Below, one piece after another: positions 1 to 8,328 of a stretch of 64,000 nucleotides of DNA. The notes beneath the pieces were generated by a model that was not told the DNA's origin, did no database searches, and saw only the letters and a program-made list of their open reading frames with translations. The stretch lies in assembly GCA_032052615.1 (NCBI GenBank), contig DAMBWF010000013.1, forward strand, positions 1 to 64,000, written 5' to 3'. The DNA comes from Pseudomonas_T sp032052615. Lineage in GTDB: Bacteria; Pseudomonadota; Gammaproteobacteria; Pseudomonadales; Pseudomonadaceae. Within the stretch, counting starts at the first letter, position 1. Each line of letters starts with the position of its first letter. Both the position numbers and the translations under genes were made by a program.

Positions 1-461
1 CACGCTGGCCTGCACGCTGCGGTGCCTACGGCAGTACTTTTCGTACAGAACCTAACTTCGAACACCTGATACCACTCAGTTTGGTCATTGCAGATTGGCG
101 TCTCGTCACCCATGACGCATGAGTAGAACAACACTAAGTAGGCTTGCCCCGAGGCCTTCTTGGCGCAGCTCCACTGGGATACAGCAACATCCAGTAAGGG
201 CTTTTCAAAAAAGGATTTTTTCACCGGACGGCTCAACAAACCCAAGGGGCGACCAGGCACTTTTTCGCGAACGATGCTCTGTTGCAGTACTTCTCGCTCC
301 AACTGGTCAGGCACTTCCACCATCGTCGTTCTGGCAAGGAATGTATCCTTTCCGCAAACCAAACGACTAAGGGATGTGCTTTCCTCCGCTTGAGCACTCA
401 AAAACCAGCCAGATATGACTCCGATCAAGCATGTCACTCGGAACAGACCACGATGCTTCAC
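1..461 (-). CDS. Secreted protein of unknown function, C-terminus cut by window edge
   Basis: An open frame runs from a GTG at 461 to the window edge without a stop, about 153 codons. The start is supported by an AGAGG ribosome site 5-9 bases upstream and by a GTGA overlap with the stop of the downstream-read endolysin frame, so the two are translationally coupled. Residues 1-25 look like a signal peptide (basic start, hydrophobic core, cleavage near AQA), so the protein is exported. The mature part carries several cysteines (VCGK, WSCAK, YSCVMG, PICND), suggesting disulfides in the periplasm. I do not recognise the family. Coupling to a peptidoglycan hydrolase suggests an immunity or accessory protein, which is inference. 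Base composition is clearly lower in GC than the rest of the window, a sign of transfer. Confidence 0.6.
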   Translation of the reverse strand, partial: MKHRGLFRVTCLIGVISGWFLSAQAEESTSLSRLVCGKDTFLARTTMVEVPDQLEREVLQQSIVREKVPGRPLGLLSRPVKKSFFEKPLLDVAVSQWSCAKKASGQAYLVLFYSCVMGDETPICNDQTEWYQVFEVRFCTKSTAVGTAACRPA

Positions 462-891
462 TGCACGTCCTCTTGGTACCGCGAAAAACGCTTCTTTGCT
501 TCATCCATGTTCATGAGCGACTGGCTTGCCCCAGGTAGGGAAGTCCAGGTTTTCCTGAGTAATGAAATAGCCTGCTCAATGTCCCGCTTTCGATGGGGGC
601 GAGGGCCCGCTTCTGGCGAATGAGATCGATGGCTATTTTATCTTGAGCGGAAGGTGAAAAATCATCGACCAAGCGCTTGTGTTTGGCTTCAAGCCAAGTG
701 CCATAGAGTATTTGATAGGCCCCTGCCGCGGTCGACGTTTTACCCCATCGTTTGGCTACGATGTTTGGGTGTTTGGAAGTATCGCTGAATGTACCGCCTC
801 CAAAAATCAAATAATAAACACCCGCGTCCTCTCTGCGGTGCTCGGCGAATCGGACAAGTTTGAGGAAGGCCTTGAGGTTTCTACCGATCAC
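458..891 (-). pseudogene. Lambda-R-like endolysin (GH104 lysozyme), frameshifted
   Basis: The first ~100 residues match the lambda R endolysin pattern: a catalytic-type Glu in VRFAEHR (E17), FGGGTFSDTSKHP, STAAGAYQIL and DFSPSAQD. These are hallmarks of a murein-cleaving lytic transglycosylase. After PIESG the frame goes wrong. One base later the other frame reads DIEQAISLLRKTW then SLPGAS, the expected C-terminus, ending at 458. Restoring one G (one C on the + strand at 583-585) would give an intact protein of about 144 residues. As written the product is 126 residues with a scrambled end. The only available start is GTG at 891, with a TAG not far upstream in frame and no clear ribosome site, so the enzyme may be a detached C-terminal domain of a larger toxin or a phage remnant. 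Low GC supports foreign origin. Confidence 0.8.
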
Positions 892-1012
892 CTTGCGTGT
901 CCCTGGTTTGATAGACCACTGACTCTAGCGTTATCACCAGTTCACCGCAATCCGGCTCGGCCCGATGAACAGCCCAAGTGGGCTATCGCCTCGCTCACAT
1001 GCACTTCTCACC

Positions 1013-1045
1013 AAGAAATAAGCCGCTCATCGAGCGGCTTCTTTC
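1013..1045 (-). terminator. Terminator after mmsA, probably bidirectional
   Basis: A 9-bp perfect stem (AAGCCGCTC at 1020-1028, GAGCGGCTT at 1032-1040) with a 3-base loop lies 18 bases past the mmsA stop. On the minus strand it is followed by ATTTCTT, and on the plus strand by CTTTCT, so it can stop transcription from both sides. It separates the core catabolic genes from the low-GC segment. Confidence 0.8.
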
Positions 1046-1057
1046 TCCCCACCTCCC

Positions 1058-2554
1058 TCACCCGTTGCTGGGAAAGGCGAACTGCGCCGCTTCGTGGCTT
1101 GTGCGTTGCGGCCAGCGTTGGGTTACGGCCTTGCGCCGGGTGTAGAAACGCACGCCGTCGGGGCCATAGGCGTGGAGGTCGCCGAACAGGGAGCGCTTCC
1201 AGCCGCCGAAGCTGTGGTAGGCGACCGGCACCGGCAGGGGGACGTTGACGCCCACCATGCCCACTTCGATCTCGTCGCAGAACAGTCGGGCCGCTTCGCC
1301 GTCGCGCGTGAAGAGGCAGGTGCCGTTGCCGTACTCGTGGTCGTTAATCAGCGCCATCGCCTCTTCCAGGCTGCCGACCCGCACGATGCACAGCACCGGA
1401 CCGAAGATTTCCTCGCGGTAGATGCGCATGTCCGGGGTCACCCGGTCGAACAGGCAGCCGCCGAGGAAGAAGCCGCCCTCGTGGCCGGGAACGCTCAGCC
1501 CGCGCCCGTCCACCACCAGCCGAGCGCCGGCGGCGACGCCGTCCTCGATGTAGCCGGTGACCTTGGCCAAGTGCGCGCCGGTGACCAGCGGCCCCATGTC
1601 GAGGCCACGGGCGGTGCCAGCGCCGACCTTCAGCCCCTGGATCTGCGGAACGAGCCGTTCCACCAGCGCATCGGCGATCCGATCGCCCACGCAGACGGCC
1701 ACGGAGATGGCCATGCAACGTTCGCCACAGGAGCCGTAGGCCGCGCCCATCAGGGCGCTCACCGCGTTGTCCAGGTCGGCGTCGGGCATCAGCACGGCGT
1801 GGTTCTTCGCGCCGCCCAAGGCTTGCACTCGCTTGCCACGGGCGGCGCCCTCCCGGTAGAGGTACTCGGCGATGGGGGTGGAGCCGACGAAGCTCAGTGC
1901 CTTCACGGCCGGCGCCTCGATCAGGGCATCCACCGCGTCCTTGTCGCCATGCACCACGTTGAGCACGCCCTTGGGCAGCCCGGCTTCGTGGAGCAGCTCG
2001 GCGATGTACAGGGTGGCGCTGGGGTCGCGCTCGGAGGGCTTGAGCACGAAGGTGTTGCCGCAGGCGATGGCCAGGGGGTACATCCACAGCGGCACCATGG
2101 CGGGGAAGTTGAACGGCGTGATGCCGGCCACCACGCCCAGGGGCTGGAATTCGCTCCAGGCGTCGATGTGCGGGCCAACGTTGCGGCTGTACTCGCCCTT
2201 GAGGATTTCCGGCGCGGCGCAGGCGAACTCGACGTTCTCGATGCCCCGCTTGAGCTCGCCGACGGCGTCCTCCAGGGTCTTGCCATGCTCCTGGCTGATC
2301 AGCTCGGCGATCCTCGCTTCGTGCTGCTCAAGCAACTGCTTGAAGCGGAACATGACCTGGGCGCGCTTGGCCGGCGGCGTGGCGCGCCAGGCGGGAAAGG
2401 CGGCGCGGGCGGCGTCGATGGCCCGTTGCACGGTGGCAGGGTCGGCCAGGCCGACCTGGCGCGTCACCTCGCCGGTGGAAGGGTTGTAGACGTCGGCGCG
2501 GCGGCCGTGGCCCGCGAGGCGCTGGCCGTCGATCAAGTGGGGAATGAGTTCCAT
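1058..2554 (-). CDS. mmsA: Methylmalonate-semialdehyde dehydrogenase (CoA-acylating)
   Basis: This 498-residue cytoplasmic aldehyde dehydrogenase oxidises malonate semialdehyde or methylmalonate semialdehyde to acetyl-CoA or propionyl-CoA with NAD. Visible marks are TPFNFP near 147-151, the NAD-site Lys in LKPSERDP, the FVGST nucleotide loop, and the catalytic Cys280 in GERCMA. GGAKNH (247-252) replaces the ELGG motif of ordinary aldehyde dehydrogenases; loss of that Glu is typical of the CoA-dependent MmsA/IolA branch. Length is normal for the family. It lies 103 bases downstream of the omega-amino-acid aminotransferase on the same strand. The pair forms the expected route beta-alanine to malonate semialdehyde to acetyl-CoA. 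Substrate (beta-alanine, valine or inositol products) is inferred from the neighbour. Confidence 0.93.
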   Translation of the reverse strand: MELIPHLIDGQRLAGHGRRADVYNPSTGEVTRQVGLADPATVQRAIDAARAAFPAWRATPPAKRAQVMFRFKQLLEQHEARIAELISQEHGKTLEDAVGELKRGIENVEFACAAPEILKGEYSRNVGPHIDAWSEFQPLGVVAGITPFNFPAMVPLWMYPLAIACGNTFVLKPSERDPSATLYIAELLHEAGLPKGVLNVVHGDKDAVDALIEAPAVKALSFVGSTPIAEYLYREGAARGKRVQALGGAKNHAVLMPDADLDNAVSALMGAAYGSCGERCMAISVAVCVGDRIADALVERLVPQIQGLKVGAGTARGLDMGPLVTGAHLAKVTGYIEDGVAAGARLVVDGRGLSVPGHEGGFFLGGCLFDRVTPDMRIYREEIFGPVLCIVRVGSLEEAMALINDHEYGNGTCLFTRDGEAARLFCDEIEVGMVGVNVPLPVPVAYHSFGGWKRSLFGDLHAYGPDGVRFYTRRKAVTQRWPQRTSHEAAQFAFPSNG

Positions 2555-2657
2555 GGGGTCTCCGAATCGGCGCGGCGGGACACCAGTCCGCGCGGCAGGT
2601 AAAGAGGAGTGGGGCCCCTCGGCGACCGAGGGGCGATAAGACGGCGAGGCGCCGGCC

Positions 2658-4001
<1,344 letters not shown>

Positions 4002-4108
4002 CGAAGACCTCCTGGTCGGGTAGACGGCCCCTTGTACCGGCGACGGCGCCTGCGACGCCCCCGGCGGGGCACGGCCGGGTTGCAGGCAACGGTGCCACGG
4101 GCCTAGAG

Positions 4109-4131
4109 TCGGAAAAATCCGATTTTTCCGA
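4109..4131. promoter_or_regulatory. Palindromic operator between bauA and its LysR regulator
   Basis: Two 11-base arms (TCGGAAAAATC and GATTTTTCCGA) meet around one central base at 4120, a complete inverted repeat. It contains the T-N11-A geometry usual for LysR proteins. It lies 108 bases upstream of bauA and 26 bases upstream of the LysR start, the expected place for both autoregulation and activation. Confidence 0.8.
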
Positions 4132-4156
4132 TCCCGAGTTTACCGAGCGCTAAACA

Positions 4157-5077
4157 ATGAATGGACGACGCGGCGATCCGCTGGCTCAGGTGAGCGACTT
4201 CGACGTGCGCCTGTTGCGGCTATTTCGCACGGTGGTGGACTGCGGCGGCTTCTCCGCCGCCGAAGGCGCCTTGGGCATCGGCCGCTCGGCCATCAGCCAG
4301 CAGATGGGCGACCTGGAGCAGCGCCTCGGCCTGCGCCTGTGCCAGCGCGGCCGCGCCGGCTTCGCCCTCACCGAGGAAGGCCGCGAGGTGTACCAGGCGG
4401 CCTTGCGGCTGCTGGGGGCACTGGAGAGCTTTCGCACCGAGGTCAACGGCTTGCATCGGCACCTGCGCGGCGAGCTGAACATCGGCCTCACCGACAATCT
4501 GGTCACCGTGCCCCACATGCGCATCACCCATGCCCTCGCCCGGCTCAAGGTCCAGGGCCCGGAAGTACGCATCCAGATTCGCATGACGCCACCTGGCGAG
4601 GTGGAACAGGGGGTGCTCGACGGTCGCCTGCATGTCGGCGTGGTACCCCAGGCGGCACCGTTGGCCGGGTTGGATTATCAGCCGCTGTACGACGAGCGCT
4701 CGCTGCTCTACTGCGCGGTGGGCCATCCGCTGTTCTATGCCGACGACGCCACCCTGGAGGATGAGCGTCTGAACGCCCAGGACGCCATCGCGCCGACCTT
4801 CCGCCTGCCCGCCGAGGCCCAGGCGCGTCACCAAGCGCTGACCTGCACGGCCAGCGCCTCTGACCGCGAGGGCATGGCCTTCCTGATCCTCACCGGTCAC
4901 TACATCGGCTACCTGCCGGACCACTATGCCCAGCAGTGGGTCCGCCAGGGCCGCCTGCGGGCGCTGAAACCGACGACTCATTTCTACGACCTGGGGCTGG
5001 CCTCGGTCACCCGCAAGGGACGCCGGCCGCACCTGGTACTGGAAAGCTTCCTCGACGCGCTGGCGCAAACCGTCTAG
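4157..5077 (+). CDS. LysR-type regulator of the bauA-mmsA operon
   Basis: A 306-residue LysR protein. The N-terminal winged helix-turn-helix (about residues 17-75) shows LFRTVVDCGGFSAAE and GRSAISQQMGDLEQRLG. The remaining 200 residues are the usual periplasmic-binding-like co-inducer domain. It is divergent from bauA with the near-perfect palindrome between them, so it most probably activates bauA-mmsA in response to beta-alanine or a related compound and regulates itself. The ATG at 4157 has a weak ribosome site. A GTG at the codon before SDFDVRLL is an alternative start that would still keep the whole DNA-binding domain. Confidence 0.88.
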   Translation: MNGRRGDPLAQVSDFDVRLLRLFRTVVDCGGFSAAEGALGIGRSAISQQMGDLEQRLGLRLCQRGRAGFALTEEGREVYQAALRLLGALESFRTEVNGLHRHLRGELNIGLTDNLVTVPHMRITHALARLKVQGPEVRIQIRMTPPGEVEQGVLDGRLHVGVVPQAAPLAGLDYQPLYDERSLLYCAVGHPLFYADDATLEDERLNAQDAIAPTFRLPAEAQARHQALTCTASASDREGMAFLILTGHYIGYLPDHYAQQWVRQGRLRALKPTTHFYDLGLASVTRKGRRPHLVLESFLDALAQTV

Positions 5078-5101
5078 CGGGGCGCGCCTAGCGGGGCGCG
5101 C
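5074..5101. repeat. 14-bp perfect tandem duplication at a convergent gene end
   Basis: CTAGCGGGGCGCGC occurs twice head to tail (5074-5087 and 5088-5101). The first copy carries the TAG stop of the LysR gene and the second the TAG stop of the convergent small membrane protein, because CTAG reads as a stop on both strands. Confidence 0.9.
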
Positions 5102-5363
5102 TGCTGGGGAAGTAGAAGGAAATCACCAGCGTCACCAGGGGCAGCGCGCCGATCTTCACCAGTTCGAAGATCTGCGCCACGCCTTCGTTGCCAGGCCAGA
5201 CGCCATGGGCGACGAACACCCCCACGCAGATCAGCGCCAGCCAGAACAACACCTGGCGGGCGAAGCGCAAGCGCTCGCCCTCGTTGACGGTGACGCCCCC
5301 GGGAGCGCTGAAAACGTGAGCCAGGTCGATATCGCCGGAAGGTCCTTTTCCCTGGTCGTCCAT
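5088..5363 (-). CDS. Small two-helix inner-membrane protein
   Basis: A 91-residue protein with a hydrophilic N-terminus (about residues 1-35) and two hydrophobic helices, about 36-55 (VLFWLALICVGVFVAHG) and 70-86 (KIGALPLVTLVISFYF), so both ends probably face the cytoplasm. The ATG at 5363 lies one base after the stop of the RHH gene. A longer frame exists upstream, but it overlaps that gene out of frame and reads as low-complexity Ser/Arg sequence, so it was not used. No family recognised. Co-translation with a ribbon-helix-helix protein is the main clue, and the two are probably functionally linked. Confidence 0.72.
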   Translation of the reverse strand: MDDQGKGPSGDIDLAHVFSAPGGVTVNEGERLRFARQVLFWLALICVGVFVAHGVWPGNEGVAQIFELVKIGALPLVTLVISFYFPSSAPR

Positions 5364-5364
5364 G

Positions 5365-5586
5365 TCAGACCCCCACGACCCGGCCGACCGCCACCAGCTC
5401 GTTATCCTCGTTCTCCCGCACGATGCCCAGGGAAAACCCCTTGCCCTTCTGCTTCTCCTGGTCCGCCACGGCGAGAAGAGCGAAGGCGCGGCGCATGGCT
5501 TCGGCCTTGGTGATGCCGTTGCGCTTGGCGATGTCGGTGAGCTTGGCGTCGATTTCGGCGGACAGGTCAACGGTGAGACGTGTCAT
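5365..5586 (-). CDS. Ribbon-helix-helix (CopG/Arc-like) DNA-binding protein
   Basis: A 73-residue protein starting MTRLTVDLSAEIDAKL, the classic N-terminal beta strand of a ribbon-helix-helix dimer. The two helices follow (TDIAKRNGITKAEAMRRAFALLAV). The C-terminal third is charged and ends VAVGRVVGV. The AGGAG ribosome site 9 bases before ATG at 5586 is good. Proteins of this size and fold are antitoxins or small autoregulators. Here the partner is not a soluble toxin but the membrane protein one base downstream. Function beyond DNA binding is unknown. Confidence 0.8.
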   Translation of the reverse strand: MTRLTVDLSAEIDAKLTDIAKRNGITKAEAMRRAFALLAVADQEKQKGKGFSLGIVRENEDNELVAVGRVVGV

Positions 5587-5808
5587 GCGACTCTCTCCTG
5601 GTACGGAAAATCCACTGAGATTCTCAGTCTATACAGCGCCCCGGGACATTCAACCGCACGCGGTCTCCGGCGGGCGATCCGCCTCTGACGGCCGCCGCAC
5701 CGGCCCCGTGCCCGGCGAGCCTCCGAGGCGTTTTCGCCCGGCGCGCTTGTCACCCATCGGGCGCTGCGGTATCAGTGCTATCGCGACGCCACCCTTCCGG
5801 AGCCCACC

Positions 5809-6465
5809 ATGACGCCCGCCCCCTCCGCGCCACGCCGCGACGACAAACCCGCCGGGCGCATCCGCCAGAAGAACGAGGAGGCAATCCTCACCGCCGCCGA
5901 GGACGAATTCGCCCGTCACGGTTTCAAGGGCACCAGCATGGGAGCCATCGCCCAGAATGCCGGGCTGCCGAAAGCCAACCTGCACTACTACTTCAGCAAC
6001 AAGCCGAGCCTGTACAAGGCGGTCCTGGGGCGCATCCTGTCCCGCTGGGACAGCGCCCTCGACACGCTGACCGTCGAGGACGACCCCGCCGAGGCGCTGG
6101 CCCGCTATATCCGCGCCAAGATGGAGTTCTCCCGGCGTCATCCGAAGGCCTCGCGCCTCTTCGCCCTGGAGGTGATCAGCGGGGGCGACTACCTCGCGGA
6201 GGCTTTCGCCACTCATTACCGGGCCCGGTTCGACGATCGGGTGAAGGTCCTTGAAGCCTGGATCGCCGCCGGCAAGATGGACCCGGTGGATCCGGTCCAC
6301 TTGATCTTCCTGCTATGGGGGAGCACCCAGCACTACGCCGACTTCGCTTCGCAGATCTGCCAAGTCACCGGTCGCGCCCGCCTGGCCCAGGAGGATTTCG
6401 ACGCCGCCCGCGACAACTTGATCCGCGTCGTCCTCAAGGGCTGCGGCCTGACCCCGCCGACCTGA
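5809..6465 (+). CDS. TetR-family regulator, RutR/YcdC-like
   Basis: A 218-residue TetR protein. The helix-turn-helix at about residues 20-66 is well preserved (ILTAAEDEFARHGFKGTSM, NAGLPKANLHYYFSNK). The C-terminal ligand domain has the YcdC/RutR-type end (HLIFLLWGSTQHYADF). RutR-like regulators respond to pyrimidine or purine degradation signals, but no such pathway is adjacent, so the ligand is unknown. ATG 5809 follows GGAG at good spacing. The next gene starts 14 bases after its stop, so the two are probably co-transcribed. Confidence 0.87.
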   Translation: MTPAPSAPRRDDKPAGRIRQKNEEAILTAAEDEFARHGFKGTSMGAIAQNAGLPKANLHYYFSNKPSLYKAVLGRILSRWDSALDTLTVEDDPAEALARYIRAKMEFSRRHPKASRLFALEVISGGDYLAEAFATHYRARFDDRVKVLEAWIAAGKMDPVDPVHLIFLLWGSTQHYADFASQICQVTGRARLAQEDFDAARDNLIRVVLKGCGLTPPT

Positions 6466-6479
6466 GGCGCGTCGTCGCC

Positions 6480-7064
6480 ATGTCCTTCACCCTCGCCGCG
6501 CCGTGCGAATACCGGGAAGACATCCGCAAGAGCCGCTTCCTCGCCCAGGCGGCCCCGGTGGAGAGCGCCGAGGCGGCCGAGGCGTTCGTCGCCACCCACG
6601 GCGACCCCGGTGCGTCCCACAACTGCTGGGCCTGGGTGGTTGGCGATCGCTACCGCTTCAGCGACGACGGAGAACCGGGCGGCACCGCCGGCCGCCCGAT
6701 TCTCACCGCCTTGCAGGGCCAGGGCTGGGATGCCGTCGTGGTGCTGGTGACCCGTTGGTACGGCGGCATCCGCCTGGGGACCGGTGGCCTGGTCCGCGCC
6801 TACGGTGGCTGCGCCGCGAAGTGCCTGGAAGGCGGCGAGCGCCTGCCGCGGCTTGCGCGGGTGCGGGTCGCGTGCCAGTGCGGCTTCGCCGCCTGGGCGC
6901 GCCTGCAGGCCAGGCTCGCCGACTTCGCCGCCGAGGTGGAGGAGCACGGCTATCGGGCCGACGGCGTGGACCTGCGCCTGACCCTCCCCCAGGCTCACTG
7001 CGCGGCACTGGATCGCTGGCTGGCGGAGATCAGCCGGGGACGAAGCCGGCTTCGCGGCCTCTAG
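6480..7064 (+). CDS. IMPACT/YigZ-family protein
   Basis: A 194-residue member of the UPF0029/IMPACT family. It has the signature core ASHNCWAW, RFSDDGEPGGTAGRP and VTRWYGGIRLGTGGLVRAYG, followed by a ferredoxin-like C-terminal domain. Bacterial members (YigZ) are thought to act on translation or nucleic acids, but their role is not settled. The start at 6480 was chosen because homologues begin directly with a short strand before EYREDIRKSRF. The longer upstream frame overlaps the TetR gene and is not credible. It probably belongs to one transcript with the TetR gene. Confidence 0.9.
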   Translation: MSFTLAAPCEYREDIRKSRFLAQAAPVESAEAAEAFVATHGDPGASHNCWAWVVGDRYRFSDDGEPGGTAGRPILTALQGQGWDAVVVLVTRWYGGIRLGTGGLVRAYGGCAAKCLEGGERLPRLARVRVACQCGFAAWARLQARLADFAAEVEEHGYRADGVDLRLTLPQAHCAALDRWLAEISRGRSRLRGL

Positions 7065-7135
7065 CGGCTACGCCGCTCGCCCGGCCTCGTCAATTCCGCT
7101 GTACGTCGCTGTCGTAAAAAACTGCTCACAGACTC

Positions 7136-7144
7136 TGTGGATAA
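7136..7144 (-). promoter_or_regulatory. Perfect DnaA box 1
   Basis: TGTGGATAA on the plus strand, that is TTATCCACA on the minus strand, identical to the strict DnaA-box consensus. It is preceded by CTC and followed by CCTTGGGGAAAAG. Confidence 0.65.
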
Positions 7145-7361
7145 CCTTGGGGAAAAGCCGGGGAAGGGCCGCGCTAGACGCGGCACCACGAGGGCTGGCG
7201 GCCGTTGCGCGGATTTTGTCCAAGCGTTTCCGGGCGCGCGCCTTTGTCGCAGCTAAACCCTTGATCCATTGATGCTTTACCGAACGTGGCGGAGCGTGCC
7301 GCCTCTGCCGGCACGACGCCCCGGTGGCGCCTGGGTTGTCCACGCCAGCCGGGGAAAACGT

Positions 7362-7370
7362 TGTGGATAA
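7362..7370 (-). promoter_or_regulatory. Perfect DnaA box 2
   Basis: A second TTATCCACA in the same orientation 226 bases away, flanked by a CCGGGGAAAACG block and by GCCGGGG. Orientation and flank similarity to box 1 suggest a deliberate pair or a shared repeat, not chance. Confidence 0.65.
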
Positions 7371-7474
7371 GCCGGGGATGAACGGTTCGGAGCGCGGCGG
7401 GCCGGGCCCCGCGAGGAAGCGCACACATTCTGACCAGGCGCTTCGTCCTCGACCGTCGGCGCGGGCGGCGACGT

Positions 7475-7885
7475 TCAGTGGCGCGCGGCCTTTCTCACTG
7501 GCCAGGCCTGGGCGACGCCCCAGGCAAACTCGGCCAGCAGGAACGGCAGGATTACCCAACTGGCGCCCTGGGCCAACGCATAGGCCTGCCAGAAGGTGAA
7601 GATCATCCGCGCGACCGTGTCGTAGCGGCCCAGTCGCGCCTCGGGGTGACGGATGCGCAAGATGGCCCAGATACACACCAGCGTGCCCATCAGGTTGGCC
7701 ATCAGCATCGGCAGCGCGGCGAAAGCCGGTAGCTCGCCCGGCAGGCCCCAGCGGCTCGCCACGGCCGACAGCGTCCCGTGCAGTAGCGCGAACGTCCAGG
7801 GCGTGGCGAAAGGCGCGGCGACCAGCAGATCGTACCAGGCACTGGCGCGCACCAGGCGCCGGTAAGCGGAGGGATGCCACATCAT
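7475..7885 (-). CDS. Integral membrane protein of unknown function, MerR-controlled
   Basis: A 136-residue protein with about four hydrophobic helices (DLLVAAPFATPWTF, AALPMLMANLMGTLVCIW, FTFWQAYALAQGASWVIL, FLLAEFAWGVAQAW). No family recognised. The start at 7885 (MMWHPS) is chosen because GAGG lies 6 bases upstream. A longer reading from a TTG at 7945 would place the start codon inside the probable -35 element TTGACC of its own promoter, so it is rejected. It is divergent from a MerR gene across a perfect dyad, so expression is probably induced by the MerR ligand. A role in export or detoxification is guesswork. Confidence 0.75.
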   Translation of the reverse strand: MMWHPSAYRRLVRASAWYDLLVAAPFATPWTFALLHGTLSAVASRWGLPGELPAFAALPMLMANLMGTLVCIWAILRIRHPEARLGRYDTVARMIFTFWQAYALAQGASWVILPFLLAEFAWGVAQAWPVRKAARH

Positions 7886-7922
7886 GAAGACCTCGAAACG
7901 AAAGGGAGCCTTCATGCTGGGG

Positions 7923-7945
7923 CCTGGAGTATGCTCCAGGGTCAA
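7923..7945 (-). promoter_or_regulatory. MerR-type operator/promoter for the 7475-7885 gene
   Basis: A perfect dyad (CCTGGAG at 7923-7929, CTCCAGG at 7934-7940) directly follows TTGACC on the minus strand. A dyad just downstream of a strong -35 in an over-long spacer is the hallmark of MerR-activated promoters. The -10 element is not obvious. Confidence 0.75.
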
Positions 7946-7968
7946 GCCCTTTCTGCGAGTCCTTTTTC

Positions 7969-8328
7969 ATGCGTATCGGCGAACTGGCCCACCGCGCCGT
8001 CGTCAGCCGCGACAGCCTGCGCTTCTACGAGCGCCTCGGCCTGATCCGCTCCCGGCGCAGCGCCAACGGTTACCGCGACTACCCCGAGGAAAGCCTGCAA
8101 GCCCTGCTGTACATCAAGACGGCCCAACACCTGGGCTTCGCCCTGTCGGAAATCAGCGAGCAACTGAACGCGCTGTGGTCGGCGCCGGATCGCGACCAGG
8201 CGGTGCGCGCCCTACTGACGGACAAGCTGCACCGGATCGAACAGCGGATGGAGGAACTGGCCGTCCTGCGCGATGACTTGCGCCAGCGCCTCGCCAGTGG
8301 CTGCCCGCTGCAACCGCGCCCCCGCTAG
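7969..8328 (+). CDS. MerR-family regulator
   Basis: A 119-residue MerR protein: MRIGELAHRAVVSRDSLRFYERLGL then the wing (RRSANGYRDYPEES) and the dimerisation coiled coil (about 80-112). The C-terminus has one cysteine (SGCPLQ) and lacks the paired cysteines of CueR or ZntR, so it is probably not a metal sensor of those types. It more likely responds to an organic or redox signal. It is divergent from the membrane-protein gene at 7475-7885 and most likely controls it through the dyad at 7923-7940. Confidence 0.88.
   Translation: MRIGELAHRAVVSRDSLRFYERLGLIRSRRSANGYRDYPEESLQALLYIKTAQHLGFALSEISEQLNALWSAPDRDQAVRALLTDKLHRIEQRMEELAVLRDDLRQRLASGCPLQPRPR

Larger units (their letters stand above)
7065..7474. 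other. 410-bp gene-free interval with DnaA boxes
   Basis: No convincing gene: open frames here lack ribosome sites and family-like sequence. It holds two perfect 9-base DnaA boxes (7136-7144, 7362-7370), a half-matching third (TTGTCCACG, 7336-7344), and a G/A motif CCGGGGAA repeated near both boxes. Just after the IMPACT stop there is a small hairpin (AGCGGC 7063-7068, GCCGCT 7072-7077) without a T run. Confidence 0.6.

Noticed and set aside
1094..2602. A 502-codon plus-strand frame opposite mmsA
   Set aside because: Same reason: antisense artefact with no ribosome site or recognisable sequence, while MmsA is certain.
7068..7970. A 300-codon minus-strand frame across the DnaA-box interval and the membrane-protein gene
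   Set aside because: It overlaps a better gene in another frame and its sequence is Arg/Pro/Ser-rich without a domain.
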